From positions 108,829,141 to 108,893,140 of the forward strand of contig CM043942.1 in the NCBI GenBank assembly GCA_014529385.2: a DNA stretch of 64,000 nt. The letters are read 5' to 3'. Positions 22,288 through 33,235 of this stretch are shown here, one piece after another. The notes beneath the pieces were generated by a model. It saw only the letters and a program-made list of their open reading frames with translations, was not told the DNA's origin and made no database searches. How positions within the stretch are numbered: the first letter of the stretch is position 1; every line of letters starts with the position of its first letter. The DNA is from Adiantum capillus-veneris (lineage: Eukaryota; Streptophyta; Polypodiopsida; Polypodiales; Pteridaceae). A program made the translations under genes and the position numbers.

Positions 22288-24072
22288 TCACCCTGAAATC
22301 CAATTCCATATGCTATTGAGGTTTAGGCCATTCTCTTTGGTTTGGTTTTGTGATGCCATTTTGTCAAATACATTGACAAATACCTGCTCTTCATGCTTTG
22401 GTAGCACACTGATGTTGCGTGGTGAGACAAGTTTTGAGGTTGAAGCAATGGTTGATGAAGTCTTCTTCCAAACTGTGTTCTTTAAAACTATGACTTCTTC
22501 TTGTATCCTTGCTTTACCTTTGTTGATAAGAGGCTGTAGACTAGTTGTGGGCCTCTGTTGTTGAGTTCCAGCTATAGGTTTTGGAATCCAAGTTGTCCTT
22601 GGTCCTTGTGTGACCTGCTTTTCCACTTGCCTTGTTGATTGTTCGACTTGATGGTCCTTTGGCTTCAGTGTCCAAATATTGTTGTTACCTTTGTAAAAGC
22701 CTTGCTCCTGTAGTAAATGACGAGGGATCCACCTTGGAGTTGTAGCACTCATGGTTGCGTAGTTGGGTTGTCGTTGTTGGGCACGTTGTGCTACATGAGT
22801 TTTCTTCATGATCTCAGGGGAAGCTTTAATCTTTGGCAACCAAATTTGAGTGTTACCTATATAGTATCCTTGTGCTTCCAAATAGTTGACTGGGATCATT
22901 CGTTGCACTGCTTGCTGTGTGACCTTAGCTTGACTTTGTGGGGTATTTTCACCGCAGAGCTTTGACTTTGGTACCCACAACTGCTTCAATGTTTGTTGCT
23001 TGGAAGGTCTTTGCTTCTTCTTCCTGTACCTGTTTTTACTCCTGTATGAACAGTTAGACCTGTGCTTGATGCCCTGTTGATCTTGTTGTGAAGAGATACC
23101 ACATGCTGGGTATGTCCAAGCTGTTACCTTTGATTTTTTGACCCATACTTTGATGTTCTCGTCATAGTAGCCTTGAGCAGTGATTGAACTGTTTGATGCT
23201 ATCCAACCTATGACTTTTGCTTGTCGTGGTTCTTTTGATGCTGGTACCCAAATTGGATCTTTGTCCTTGATGTACTCCTTGGATACTAACAATTGGTTGA
23301 CCTGTTTCTTTCTTTTGTGGAGGCTTTGTTGCGATGGAAACTTTGGTTGATAGACTTTGCGCTTTGGTTTCCATTGTGTTGTCGAGGGTTTGGCTTTTGA
23401 TGTAGAGGCTTCTTCATGTACGTGAATTGGATGGGCTAAAGACTTTGACTGAAGTGAAGGATTTTGGTTGCAGAACACTGTTTCACTTGCTTTAGCTTTT
23501 CCTTTGTCGATAGTGGCCGAAGATCTTTGAGTTGTCGTAGGCTTAACCACTGTTGAAGATTCAGGTGATTCTTCAAACATTTTCACCCATTGCTTGGACA
23601 AAATCAAGTGTGTACTCATTTTTTGAGAGTCCACCACTAGGAATTTGTCTTTTACTTCTTTGGGTTGTAGTTTAAGGGTCGCCTGTGCAATCCCCAAACT
23701 CATGACTTCTATTCCCGGTGAGATAAAAACCTTTACTTGAATTTCATAAAGCTCTGGTTTACCTAAAAGTAACCACATGCCATATGACATAACATTCGTC
23801 GTGGCAATGTGATCAATCTCTACTCCTTCATGCGTACTTATCAAGAATTTGAGCTTCTTGTTCACTACCAGGTCTTTCATGTCCTCCGTGCATGCTTTAG
23901 TAATCTTTGATTCTTGTGCCTTGAATCTTGTGTCAGCTTCTTGTAAATTAAGCTTCTCTGCCATTTCACTGGGTTTAGCAGATTCTGCACACTTGCTAAA
24001 GCTTTGTGTAAGCATCACTTCTTGAACTTCTTGCTGGTCCTTGACTTCATCGATAGCTTCGGTCATTGACAC
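22288..24072 (-). CDS. E2 594-residue W-V-P-K repeat protein
   Basis: An open frame of 594 residues directly downstream of the protease on the element strand. Residues about 80-170 resemble a retropepsin-like fold without its catalytic triplet: IDHIATTNVMSYGMWLLLGK, then FLVVDSQKMSTHLILSKQWV. From about 230 on, the protein is very basic and carries a recurring motif: DPIWVPASK (about 275), IKVWVKKSK (310), KQLWVPKSK (366), TQIWLPKIK (411), PRWIPRHLL (448), NNIWTLKPK (467) and TTWIPKPIA (495). Several copies follow QGYY or QGFY by about eight residues. No RT, RNase H or integrase motif is present. I recognise no family. The basic repeats could bind nucleic acid, which is inference. This is the longest intact frame in E2. 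Confidence 0.6.
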   Translation of the reverse strand: MSMTEAIDEVKDQQEVQEVMLTQSFSKCAESAKPSEMAEKLNLQEADTRFKAQESKITKACTEDMKDLVVNKKLKFLISTHEGVEIDHIATTNVMSYGMWLLLGKPELYEIQVKVFISPGIEVMSLGIAQATLKLQPKEVKDKFLVVDSQKMSTHLILSKQWVKMFEESPESSTVVKPTTTQRSSATIDKGKAKASETVFCNQNPSLQSKSLAHPIHVHEEASTSKAKPSTTQWKPKRKVYQPKFPSQQSLHKRKKQVNQLLVSKEYIKDKDPIWVPASKEPRQAKVIGWIASNSSITAQGYYDENIKVWVKKSKVTAWTYPACGISSQQDQQGIKHRSNCSYRSKNRYRKKKQRPSKQQTLKQLWVPKSKLCGENTPQSQAKVTQQAVQRMIPVNYLEAQGYYIGNTQIWLPKIKASPEIMKKTHVAQRAQQRQPNYATMSATTPRWIPRHLLQEQGFYKGNNNIWTLKPKDHQVEQSTRQVEKQVTQGPRTTWIPKPIAGTQQQRPTTSLQPLINKGKARIQEEVIVLKNTVWKKTSSTIASTSKLVSPRNISVLPKHEEQVFVNVFDKMASQNQTKENGLNLNSIWNWISG

Positions 24073-24456
24073 CTTGATTGTTTCCTCTTGTGCACTAGAG
24101 TTGTCTGAAGACTCCTTGTCTGCGTCATTTCCCCAATCTAGACGATCCGAAATGTCGTGAGATATATCCTCTTCATTTATCTTTTCTCGTTCATCCTTTT
24201 TCGCTCGTGTATCACTCTGATCTGATTATTTATCAATCACTACTCCCATCATGAAATACGGAACTACATCATATCCATGTTTGTCGCAAAACTTTGTTGT
24301 GGGACCATCTAGAATCGCACAGACATCTAGTGTGGCGAGAATGTGTGTCCATTCTAATGGTTCAAGAACTTCCTCTAGAAAGGGTTCACCAATGTAAGTT
24401 TCATCCTCAATCGCCCTTTCTAAGACACATTCCTCGCGTTTCAGGCTTCCACAATT

Positions 24457-25305
24457 TCAAGCTCCACACATCCATAGCTCTTTGGGTTTACCTAGCCAAG
24501 CTGGAAGTTCTGTTTCTGCTAATGTAGCTGAATCGAAATCCTCGACAGGTGTTTGATTCACGTCCTTGTAACTATGGTCTTCCAAGTTTACTCGTGTCGC
24601 GGTTTCCTTGTGTCTCAGGTATATGTGGTCGTAACCCCAATCCTGGACCATTTTCAGCTGTCTCATGAATGGTCTTCCCAGTATGAGATCATAGTTGCTC
24701 TCCTTGCCAAAATCAACAATAGCAAATGTATGCTCATACTCAATCCCGCAAGAAGTCACTATGACTTTCTCTAAGAGTCCCGCAGGTTTCTCTAAGAGTC
24801 CCGCAGGTTTCTCCATATGTCCGTCAACTAGTTGGAGTTTCAACCTTGTTTTCCCGATTGCCGGTTTTCCCCATTTCTTCCATATTTCTTTTGTGGCAAT
24901 GGCCACCCCTGCTCCGCTATCAAGTATTGCCATCGTTTTTACTCCCTGGAATTCAACTAGTAAAGTTGTATTCCCATCCTCTCCTTCACAATACTCTCTG
25001 ACCTTGTTCAAAGGTACCGGTTTTACATTTTTTTGCGGCTTATTCAGCTCTCGTATCCCTTCTTGCAGCTTTGAAGTTGGGTCTTTTACGCCAAATTTTT
25101 CTAAGCATTTTCCTACCGTTGCCCACATATTTGGTCGTAGTCTTAGAAGCTCAGCTAGGGTGATAGTGCATGTCACTGGAGTTGACAATATCTCTATCAA
25201 TCCTTGCGAGTCCATGGCTTTCTCTGAAGAGATTCCTCGTGAGGGAAGTGCTCGAATCTCGGATTTGTCTTCATACTCTCCTAAGTATGAGGGTAAGGTA
25301 TTCAA
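24457..25305 (-). CDS. E2 aspartic protease (retropepsin-like)
   Basis: A 282-residue open frame. The active-site stretch is AILDSGAGVAIATKEIWKKW (D-S-G intact) and the C-terminal motif is YDLILGRPFMRQLKMVQDW, typical of plant retroelement proteases that cut gag polyproteins. The N-terminal part (TITLAELLRLRPNMWATVGK) is helical and shared with protease-upstream regions of plant gag-pro elements. A 21-base tandem duplication (about 24771-24812) repeats EKPAGLL in frame. The frame opens at 25305, overlapping the end of the decayed gag, and ends at 24457, about 380 bases before the W-V-P-K ORF. Confidence 0.7.
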   Translation of the reverse strand: MNTLPSYLGEYEDKSEIRALPSRGISSEKAMDSQGLIEILSTPVTCTITLAELLRLRPNMWATVGKCLEKFGVKDPTSKLQEGIRELNKPQKNVKPVPLNKVREYCEGEDGNTTLLVEFQGVKTMAILDSGAGVAIATKEIWKKWGKPAIGKTRLKLQLVDGHMEKPAGLLEKPAGLLEKVIVTSCGIEYEHTFAIVDFGKESNYDLILGRPFMRQLKMVQDWGYDHIYLRHKETATRVNLEDHSYKDVNQTPVEDFDSATLAETELPAWLGKPKELWMCGA

Positions 25306-27193
25306 CGATTGAGGTTTACCTCTATTGATCTAACAGAGCCTCTATCTCCCCAGTATGAGTGCAGATCTAGGTCTATCTGAGATCCTGCCTCAAATTCCTC
25401 GATGGGTGGGTTCCTGATATCCTTTTCCCCATTTGTCTGATTAGCTTGAAAACTTAGCTCATTTGTTAAGTTTGCCTCTCTCACTTGTTTCCAAAACTCA
25501 TCATAATCTTCGTCTCTTTTATAAGACCTCTGTATCACAAGATAAAAACTTTCCATCTCCTAATCAGTTGTGTTCATCACTATGTGTTCATCCCTATTCG
25601 TTTTCTCAGCTTTTTGCGCACTTTTAGCGGTTTCAGCTATCTGTTCATGTGGTGAAGGGATAACATTTGTTTGAGTTGGGTTTCCGGTCTCATGCTCTAG
25701 TTTTTCTCTCGACGGTTCTAATAGAGCTTGTGTCGTCTCGATCATTTTTTGACACATCTCTAGTCTCTGCTTTTTCCAGTTCTGCGTTCAGATATGTCAA
25801 CCAACATTGTTCCTGGGTTTGAGTGTTCTTTACTCTTGCTTTGTAAGCTCTCATCAGTGCGTCCAATGGTTTGTGTACCTTTTCAACTAACACCGACCCT
25901 TCTGAGCTCACACTTGTTGTTTCCTTGCCGTTTTTTGTCTTCTCCTTTTCAGAGTCATCTTCTTGAATTCTGTTTTGACTCTCTAATTTCTCTAATCTTT
26001 CTCTCGTTTGTCTTAACTCTTCTGCTAGGATTGCTTCCTCATGTTATTTTCTCACTTTCATCCTTGCCTTCCTAGCTTTCCATGTATTAAGTTGTCTTCG
26101 TGTCGCGCTTGGAATATCCGTTTTAGGCTCTTCACTTGACGGGGTTTCAACAACTTTTTGTGTTTTTAATCTCGTCATGACTTTAACAGGCACAACATTA
26201 TCGTGTTCGGAGCTGCTTGGTAACTGTACGATAGGCTCAGTATTTTTTGCAGCCTTTGCTACCCTATTTGGGTTCTGTGGACAATCACAAATGAAATGAT
26301 CTGTGGCACAACTGAGGCAATAACTTCTGTGTGTGGAGAATCGTTTATTAAATGGTTACCACCACATTTATTATAGCCTAACCTCGTTTGTAGGGCTTCT
26401 GGCTTTTCTTAGTGGCTGTAAGCAGGTTGCCACCGTGCTATACCTCTCTCGGCAATGAATCTCAACGTTTTTTCGTCCATGCTATACCTTTCCTCTGTTG
26501 GTTGGGCCGTAGGCGGTAATGGTTGTTTTGGCCTTACCATTCCATGTGCTCCATATCCCGTTTCTGCTCCTAAAGGATAGTATCTCCTAAGCTCATTGTA
26601 ATACATTGGGGTCATTACTAGCGGTTGCATCCTCGGTTGGCCCACCATTGTTGTGTTTCTCAGTCCTATAGGTTTGACCTCTGACATAAGTTGTGGTTGT
26701 CCCCAGACGACTGGTGTTACTCTCTCAAAACCTGGGGGTACTGGCGATTTCTCGTGTGCATACCTTGGTGCTTGTATTGGTGCTAGTGGTCGTTCATAGG
26801 GTCTATCTCGCACGGACCCTGTGTAGTAGCATCCTCTGTTGTGTGATTGGTCCAATTTTGATCTTTCTCATACCACATGGGTTCCCTAAATTCTGGCTTA
26901 ACAATAGGAGCAAGTCATTGAACCAACTCCTCTATTAGCCTTTCTTGATCTAGATCAAATCCTGTAGTTGGCTTAGTCGTGGACTCTGTTGTCTGTGATG
27001 AATCACTGTACTGAGAGAACAAGTCGGCCTCATGTATGTGGTCTCCTAAGCGTAGCATTTGTTCTCCAAGACCTTTTGTAGCTTCTTGTCTAAGAGTTGC
27101 TAATGGATTTATCTCCATACGATCTCCTAATGAGACGTGTTCCCTTAATCTTTGTTGGTTGTTCTGGAGATATCTGCCAGATCTCGAATACAT
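25302..27193 (-). pseudogene. E2 gag, decayed
   Basis: Short minus-strand frames in several phases: 26915-27193 (MYSRSGRYLQNNQQRLREHV), 26409-26855 (SPVPPGFERVTPV; proline-rich) and 25302-25911. A zinc knuckle of the E1 type (YCLSCATDHFICDCPQNPN) reads near 26265-26325. The order relative to the protease and the knuckle identify it as gag. No full retrotrans_gag core is readable. Confidence 0.55.
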
Positions 27194-28593
27194 TACTCCT
27201 TCTCGAGGAGTCTAACTTTTCAGTCTTGGCAGTTTGTTGTTCCTAATTTCTGTGGTCAAAAGTGATCCAAACTGAATGACACTTGGTTAATGGGATTGTT
27301 TGATCATATGGAAGACTTCTGTCAACTTCACTGAGAAATCTGTTCCAGATTTGCCAAAAAAGACTATATATGCATATAATGTCTTTTTTCACAGATTTTG
27401 GAGATTTGTGTTCTGTTGATTCTCTGTGTCACCCTAACCCTCTACCAACTCACAAAAATCAATTTGACCACTGTTTGTGCAAGCTAAGGTCAGATTAGGC
27501 TTTTCTTGTCAATTTCCGACTTTTGACTTTTTTTGGGGTCAAATGTGCTCCAAATGATATGAAATTTGAAACACGAACTCTAAACAACAAGTCAAAAGGA
27601 TCTATGTTAGCAAAAATTCAAAATTTTCCCAGAATTAGGTTGGAGACATCATACGTGTATGATGTCTTTTTGCCCAATTTTGGTCCAAACTTGATATTTC
27701 AGCTATTCACTATATTTGCAACAATGTTGTCAAGTCAAAATTCAAAAATCACCCTTGCAAGTGCCAAAAGACATCATACGCGTATAATGTCTGCTGACAC
27801 AGAGTTTCCCAGTTTTCAATTTTAAGCTTCTTCTAGTGTTTATCTTTGAGTTTCAAGTGTTTTTATCAAGTCTGAATGCAATAATAAGCTCTGAATCAAT
27901 TTTTCCTATTCCTTGCGTTTTTTGCACTCTGACTTGGTCTTTTGGGTTTCTAGGATTGTTAAAGCCCTTGTTTCTAGTTGATCTTAGGGTAAAACCCCCC
28001 TTCTGAACACTCAGGTAATGTCAAATTTTCTGTTTTGGTCTCTGTTTAGCCCTTAAGACATCATACGCGTATGATGTCTAAAGTTGCAAATTTCCAGTTT
28101 TTTGGCACAGAACTCTTCCAAGAGCTCTCTTAAGTGCTCAACAACACTCAGTTTCACAGAAAATTTCTATGAACTTTGTTTATTGCATATTTCACTACCA
28201 AATCCTCTTTCTAGTGATCTAACATGCAATCAAACACATCAAGCAAATAGAACACCAATTGATAGCTCTAGATCAGGATCAAATCAGGTCCTACCTAAGC
28301 TACTTCTAATCATAAAATGGGTTTTTTGCAATTGAAAATATAAAGAGATTTACTGCCACACACGGAGGAGCAAATGCTTTTTATGTCAACGACCACTCAA
28401 ACTCCAACAAAACCAATCTAATCTAAACTAAATTGTCTATCACGAAAGACCCAGGCAAGCAACACGCTCCCTAGAACCTCTCTAAGATCATAAGAGTCCA
28501 CCACTCCTCGATCCTTCTTAACTAAGATATACAAAGTAAATGAACGAATCACCTCGTAGGATTAGTCTAAGGTCACCTACTTAGGGCTCTCGT
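27194..28593. other. E2 leader between primer site and gag
   Basis: About 1.4 kb with no gene, carrying the four leader palindromes. Its length is unusual for a leader. Confidence 0.6.
27362..28078. repeat. Four copies of the 22-bp palindrome (leader cluster)
   Basis: Copies at 27362-27383 (centre TGCA, left arm diverged), 27645-27666 (centre CGTG), 27770-27791 (centre CGCG, one arm mismatch) and 28057-28078 (centre CGCG, perfect 22-bp palindrome). The arms are GACATCATA and TATGATGTC as in the 3' cluster, but the centres differ from the TGGG type. Confidence 0.9.
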
Positions 28594-28610
28594 CCCCGGC
28601 AACGGCGCCA
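28594..28610 (-). promoter_or_regulatory. E2 primer-binding site (tRNA-Asp, exact)
   Basis: CCCCGGCAACGGCGCCA equals the 3' end of plant tRNA-Asp including the CCA. It lies two bases from the 5' LTR. This fixes the element strand as minus. Confidence 0.92.
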
Positions 28611-28612
28611 AA

Positions 28613-29537
28613 TGTTGGGTGGTTACGCCCCTAGCGGATGCTGTAATAGCGAGAACTCAACCAACAAACAAGAATTTCAGACGAGGACGGAGCTTGACCT
28701 TTTGACCCACAGGCACTGGAAACAAATAGATGGGTGTCAATCACCTACTCGACCTTCTAGAGACAATCACTACCAAGGAAATCAAATCTAAGTTCTAAAA
28801 ACGCAAATGATAGAAATCCGTCCTACGAGCAAACGCTATCTGAAACATGATCAAAAGTCATCGAATCAGCCTCAAACTCAAAGGGGAGTCTATACACCAC
28901 GTAAGGACACTAACTTATGAATTTACACTCTAATCTCAACCTGCAAACACTCCGTGCGGTAATCGCGTATGAAGACAGGCCGAAAATTACAGGTCATCGA
29001 ATCTTGACTTCGATGGTTCTAATGTGTAGTTCTACTTGCTACGGTTTTATCGATATATAGCACGCTGAATTCCGACACACAGATCAAGAGAAAACTCACA
29101 AAGAAGCTCGTGGGAGCTCGCCTTGTGTAGAAGCCGTATGCACGCACGCTTGGTATTGGTGCGTAACCCTCGCCGTCGCTATCGCAATGGCGGTGTCACT
29201 TCTCGAATGGCTGCTCCGTAGCTCGTGTAGCAAGAGGATAAGACTCTCACTCTCTCTCAGACACAGTCACGGCGCTCAAAAACTCCACTTTTGATTAATG
29301 ATCCCCCTCTTAGGTTTACAAAAGTTGGCTTTTATACCTCAGCCTTGGAGGTGTGAAATCATCTCTACTTACAAATGCGGGCACAACTATCTTGCCTACT
29401 TGAATGGAATACAATCTGGAAACTCAATCGAGTCCCACTAATTACAAATGATTGGCTCAATGAAAAATAATGTCGACAAGACATTTATTACAATGAATAG
29501 TTGCAAAAGTGTGGCTGTGTTGTCCTTCGGCTCAACA
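28613..29537 (-). repeat. E2 5' LTR
   Basis: TGTTGGGTGG to CTCAACA. The minus-strand TATA-like TATAAAAG is at 29329-29336. It pairs with 18464-19392. Confidence 0.9.
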
Positions 29538-29925
29538 ATAATGTATGAGAATGTGGCAAGCCTCTCTTTTGGAACTCCACGACAGACATGTAAGCCACCA
29601 CTTTTCCTAAAATGTCTTGCTTCAAGATGTACTTCATCATGCTCGAGTGTTTTAGGAAGAAAACCCTAGTGGTTATTTCTGGTCGATCAATAGAAACCTG
29701 TCCTGGAAGCAATGCCTCATTTATTTCTGGCCATTTAGGGTTACATGTGAATGTGATAAATAGGTATGGCTTTCCCTTTGCACAGACAATTGCCATTTTA
29801 TCTTGATATAATTGGTACATGTGCCGAAGGCCGCCTATAAACGATGAGGGTAAGACAATTCTTCGACCCACAGACCGTCCAAGAACAACATCACTCTCAA
29901 ACAAATGCACCATGTCAGCCTGCAT
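29538..29925 (-). pseudogene. Helitron Rep domain, N-terminal half with HUH motif
   Basis: The frame reads ESDVVLGRSVGRRIVLPSSF, then YLFITFTCNPKWPEI and VVEFQKRGLPHSHTLL, where H-S-H is the metal-binding HUH motif of Helitron Rep. It runs straight into E2. With one ATAAT removed, the reading continues LLILDPRCKPQSTFDY on the other side at 18458. No stop occurs in this piece. Confidence 0.92.
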
Positions 29926-30013
29926 ACAATTCTGCCCTCAACGTCTGCTGGTTTCTACTAACCCATGCAAGGCGACACTCCTCGATGGCACAATATGCAT
30001 CGACCATAAATTG

Positions 30014-30761
30014 CTAAAGTAAACGACCCCCGCGAAGCAAGCATGATTCTGTATCAGCATGAACTTGTAGCCAATATGCATAATACTCTCGTTGAGTGAC
30101 ACATTGTCGACTAACTAAGGAATCCAAAGAGCCATGCACATTAGCATAAGGAATCTTGACATGCCATCCATCTTCTCCCCATGGAAACAAAAGAACATAT
30201 AGTAGTGGCATGTACGACCTGTGTAGATTTGAAATTCTCTGCAACCTTCCATCTTGACAATGTATCACAATGTCTTGATGGCCAATTGTTTGTACTTCCC
30301 CTTGACCTAGCATAATTGTAGCAACCTCATTGCCAACAAGTATCAAGTACTGCCTGGAAGTATCTCTATTCTCACAAATTGTCATTTTGATCTCCACAAC
30401 AGGGCTATCATGCAACATTCTACCAATATTGTAGAAGGCATTGGCATATGGATTACATGATATCATCATCATTGACAATGCTTCAAGAGTGGAAATATCC
30501 AAACCATCCAAGGAACTCATACGATTTTGAACCTCGTGCTCAGTATCATATACATACATCTGTGCAAATTTTGGCACCCCTTCTTCATGTGGCACCAAAG
30601 AACCAATTCAATGATACAAACTCCCATGTACAGGAAAGCAATATGCACCAGACCTACCCATCAATGTCTCATCAATGGTAGCTCCAAGAGATGCAAATGC
30701 CATCACACTGTTGTAACTCCTGATGTTTCTTTTGAAAGACCTACTGAAAGCATCACTATTA
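30014..30761 (-). pseudogene. Helitron helicase-like N-terminal domain
   Basis: The family N-terminal domain: FAQMYVYDTEHEVQNRM, LDISTLEALSMMMISCNPYA, ILVGNEVATIMLGQGEVQTI, DIVIHCQDGRLQRISNLHRS, YMPLLYVLLFPWGEDGWHVK and REYYAYWLQ. This is the module before Rep in plant Helitrons. The frame ends at a stop at 30014, after which the Rep piece follows in another phase, so at least one indel separates them. Confidence 0.85.
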
Positions 30762-31456
30762 TTGAGTAGCCTCTCCAATACATATGGTGGTTCTGCAAGA
30801 GCAAAGAGGGATATTTTCCCACCTTTGCAACAATATCTTCATGTGGATGGCATATGTTCATACTTCATTTCACATGGCCAAAGACGAACACCACAAAACT
30901 CACAGGAGGAGGACATGGTTCCTGTATGATCTGTATGCAATGAGACATGTGTCAGTGGTAGCATGGAAGGGTGAACCCCTCGTATACAGGGATAGGCATG
31001 TAAAATGCAAGCAATTCCTCCAAGTGACGTGTCATGAACATAAGGGGCTTGCTCCTCATTTTGTGTGTCTATGAGAGGGCAGAAGTGACCGTCATGTTGA
31101 TGGCGTTGCTCTCTTATGCTGGAGGTGTGTTGCCTTGCCTGTTGTCGACGATATCTTCTTGTCGCATCCAAACATGAAAGAGTGCATTGTCTTTGTCCTT
31201 TTCCTTGCATGATAGTTTGCAGAGGGGCTTGTGGAACATAAACATCACCATCGACACAACCCTCCACGAATGTGGAGGGACTCCTACCATGACCATGGTC
31301 ATTTTTTGCGGAAGGCAAGGTACCACTTGGCAAGTATGCCATACGTTGTATAGCGAGCTGGCGATGATAATTTCGTGAAACCTTTTGACATTCACGCGCA
31401 TGGGAGGAATAACTTGGAGATTCGGGAAGACAAAGGCATGTGTCCCTTATCCTCAT
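30762..31456 (-). pseudogene. Helitron N-terminus with putative zinc finger
   Basis: Reads SSCEFCGVRLWPCEMKYEHM near 30850-30910, the CxxC-type motif found near the start of plant Helitron proteins, followed by GGKISLFALAEPPYVLERLL in another frame. Farther upstream the frames are short and mixed. The true start is not determined. Confidence 0.6.
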
Positions 31457-31499
31457 AAATGCTTCTGCTAAGCAACAAAGAAAACACCAAGTTCATAAT

Positions 31500-31680
31500 A
31501 AGTGTATAAATTTTTTCAGTTTATTTACTCTCAAATGCAAGCATGAAATACCCCCAATCCATCATAGTATTGATTGGAGTAGTGTACCTAAGGCAGCGAA
31601 GGTTTTCATTTTATTTACTTTCAAGTGCAAGCATAAAATGCCCTCAATACATTAGAATATTGATTGAAGTAGTACACCTT
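31500..31680. repeat. Tandem duplication, about 90-base unit
   Basis: Two similar units share TTTTCAGTTTATTTACTCTC / TTTTCATTTTATTTACTTTC, then CAAGCATGAAATACCCC / CAAGCATAAAATGCCCT and TATTGATTGGAGTAG / TATTGATTGAAGTAG. The function is unknown. Confidence 0.6.
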
Positions 31681-32494
31681 AATGAAGGAAGATAGAGTGA
31701 ACATGAATTCAAGGCTCATCACATAGATCCATTCTATAACTTTAACAAACCTTTCATTTCATGAATCCTCCTTTTTCTTCTATCAATACTATGTATTAAA
31801 TCTAATAGCCATCAACATATGAATTAGCTATGAAATTACAGCATTGGAGTTCAAGACTCTTGTGAGACTTCTTGAAGGTACCTTAGCATTTCTGTATGCC
31901 TTTCAAAACATCCTTTCTCATGGATTCTCTCCATGATGTCAAGAACATTTTTTTCATGGATGCATGCAGAAGGGGAGAAAGCCTGAACAGGCCAAGTGTG
32001 TAGACTGTTTTTGTTAGTTTTCTCCCCCAATATGGTAGACGGGCTCTCCCAATTCCTTCTTCAAATATTGTAGGTTGGTTCTCCCAAATCACATTGGTCT
32101 ATTACCATTGTCCGTATCACATTCAAAACCCTCCCTCTCTTGGGTTCTTCCCATGGTGCTAGAAAATGTACTTATCAAGGCTACATGCATGAAGAAGGAG
32201 AGGAAGATGGAAGCTTGGTAGACTGGTCAATCAAATTTTCCTACCCCATTGCAATAGACTGGCTCTTCCAATTCCCTCTAGATTCTTGACAGCTATGTTA
32301 TCCATGATCAAGAGGAAGAGTCCAATTTATTGACGTGTGGATGTGTCAAGGGGCCTTGCTTGTCTCATCCAACATTTCTCAGAACAACGTAGATAAGGTA
32401 ATGAGCTCGATGTTTTCCATTGTAGTATGAGGAATTACTTGTTCCTCTAAAATAGAAAATGTTGGGGCTAGTTTCTGGCACAAATTTTCTTGAC

Positions 32495-32572
<78 letters not shown>

Positions 32573-33136
32573 CACAACATTATGTTTTGTGTGCACATTG
32601 GCAAGCTTGTATGCACAATGTAAGCAAGTTTGTCTTTTGTGCATATGAATTCAGTGTGGCTATTTATGTTCAGCACACAAATATACATTTGTCTAACACT
32701 AATGCTTCATGCGTATGGAACAATGCCATTAAGCTCAAAAACAGAAAAAAAATTCTTTTTTGTGTGTGTGAATTATACATGGGCACCATGTGTCCCTTTT
32801 TTTTGTGCGTAGGTGTCATGCTTGCCAACCCTCGCAAAGTGGTTTTTGTTTGTATTTATCTCTATGAATTTAATGTAAAACTCTTCAAACATAGTAAGAG
32901 CAGTTTGAGTTTCAAACTTCAATAAGATCTACTTTTTTGAGATTCAACTTAGTAAATTTTAGATTTGAAGGCGAAAAACCTACAAATTTTGAGAGAAATC
33001 CAACTTCAAGAACTTCCAATATAATCAATTTGGAGAGCATGGCAGCGTAATAGAACGTAGGTGTAGTGGTCCTAGTGGCACCTAAGGCTATTGTGCAAAG
33101 GTGTAGAGAGGTAGCTTGTGGTCAAAAGTGGCTAGC

Positions 33137-33184
<48 letters not shown>

Positions 33185-33235
33185 GTTTTATCATCAAATT
33201 AGAAGATGGATATTTGTTGTTTCATAGTGGGTATT
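31681..33235. other. Helitron 5' part, no gene seen, with (CT)n(CA)n and (GA)n tracts
   Basis: Contains (CT)n then (CA)n at 32496-32569 and (GA)n at 33138-33181. Around 32000-32300 are loosely repeated phrases (CTCTCCCAATTCCTTC / CTCTTCCAATTCCCTC). I find no gene. Confidence 0.6.

Larger units (their letters stand above)
18464..29537 (-). mobile_element. E2: LTR retroelement with gag, protease, W-V-P-K protein and palindrome arrays
   Basis: LTRs at 18464-19392 (929 bases) and 28613-29537 (925 bases) are flanked by identical 5-base duplications ATAAT (18459-18463 and 29538-29542). An exact 17-base tRNA-Asp primer site lies two bases from the right LTR and a clean polypurine tract beside the left LTR. 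Internal order on the minus strand: leader with four palindromes, decayed gag, protease, a 594-residue W-V-P-K protein, then a long 3' region with five palindromes. No RT or integrase is visible. It interrupts the Helitron Rep gene just after the HUH motif. Confidence 0.9.

Noticed and set aside
24695-25312. 205-residue plus-strand ORF
   Set aside because: Opposite-strand shadow of the E2 protease.
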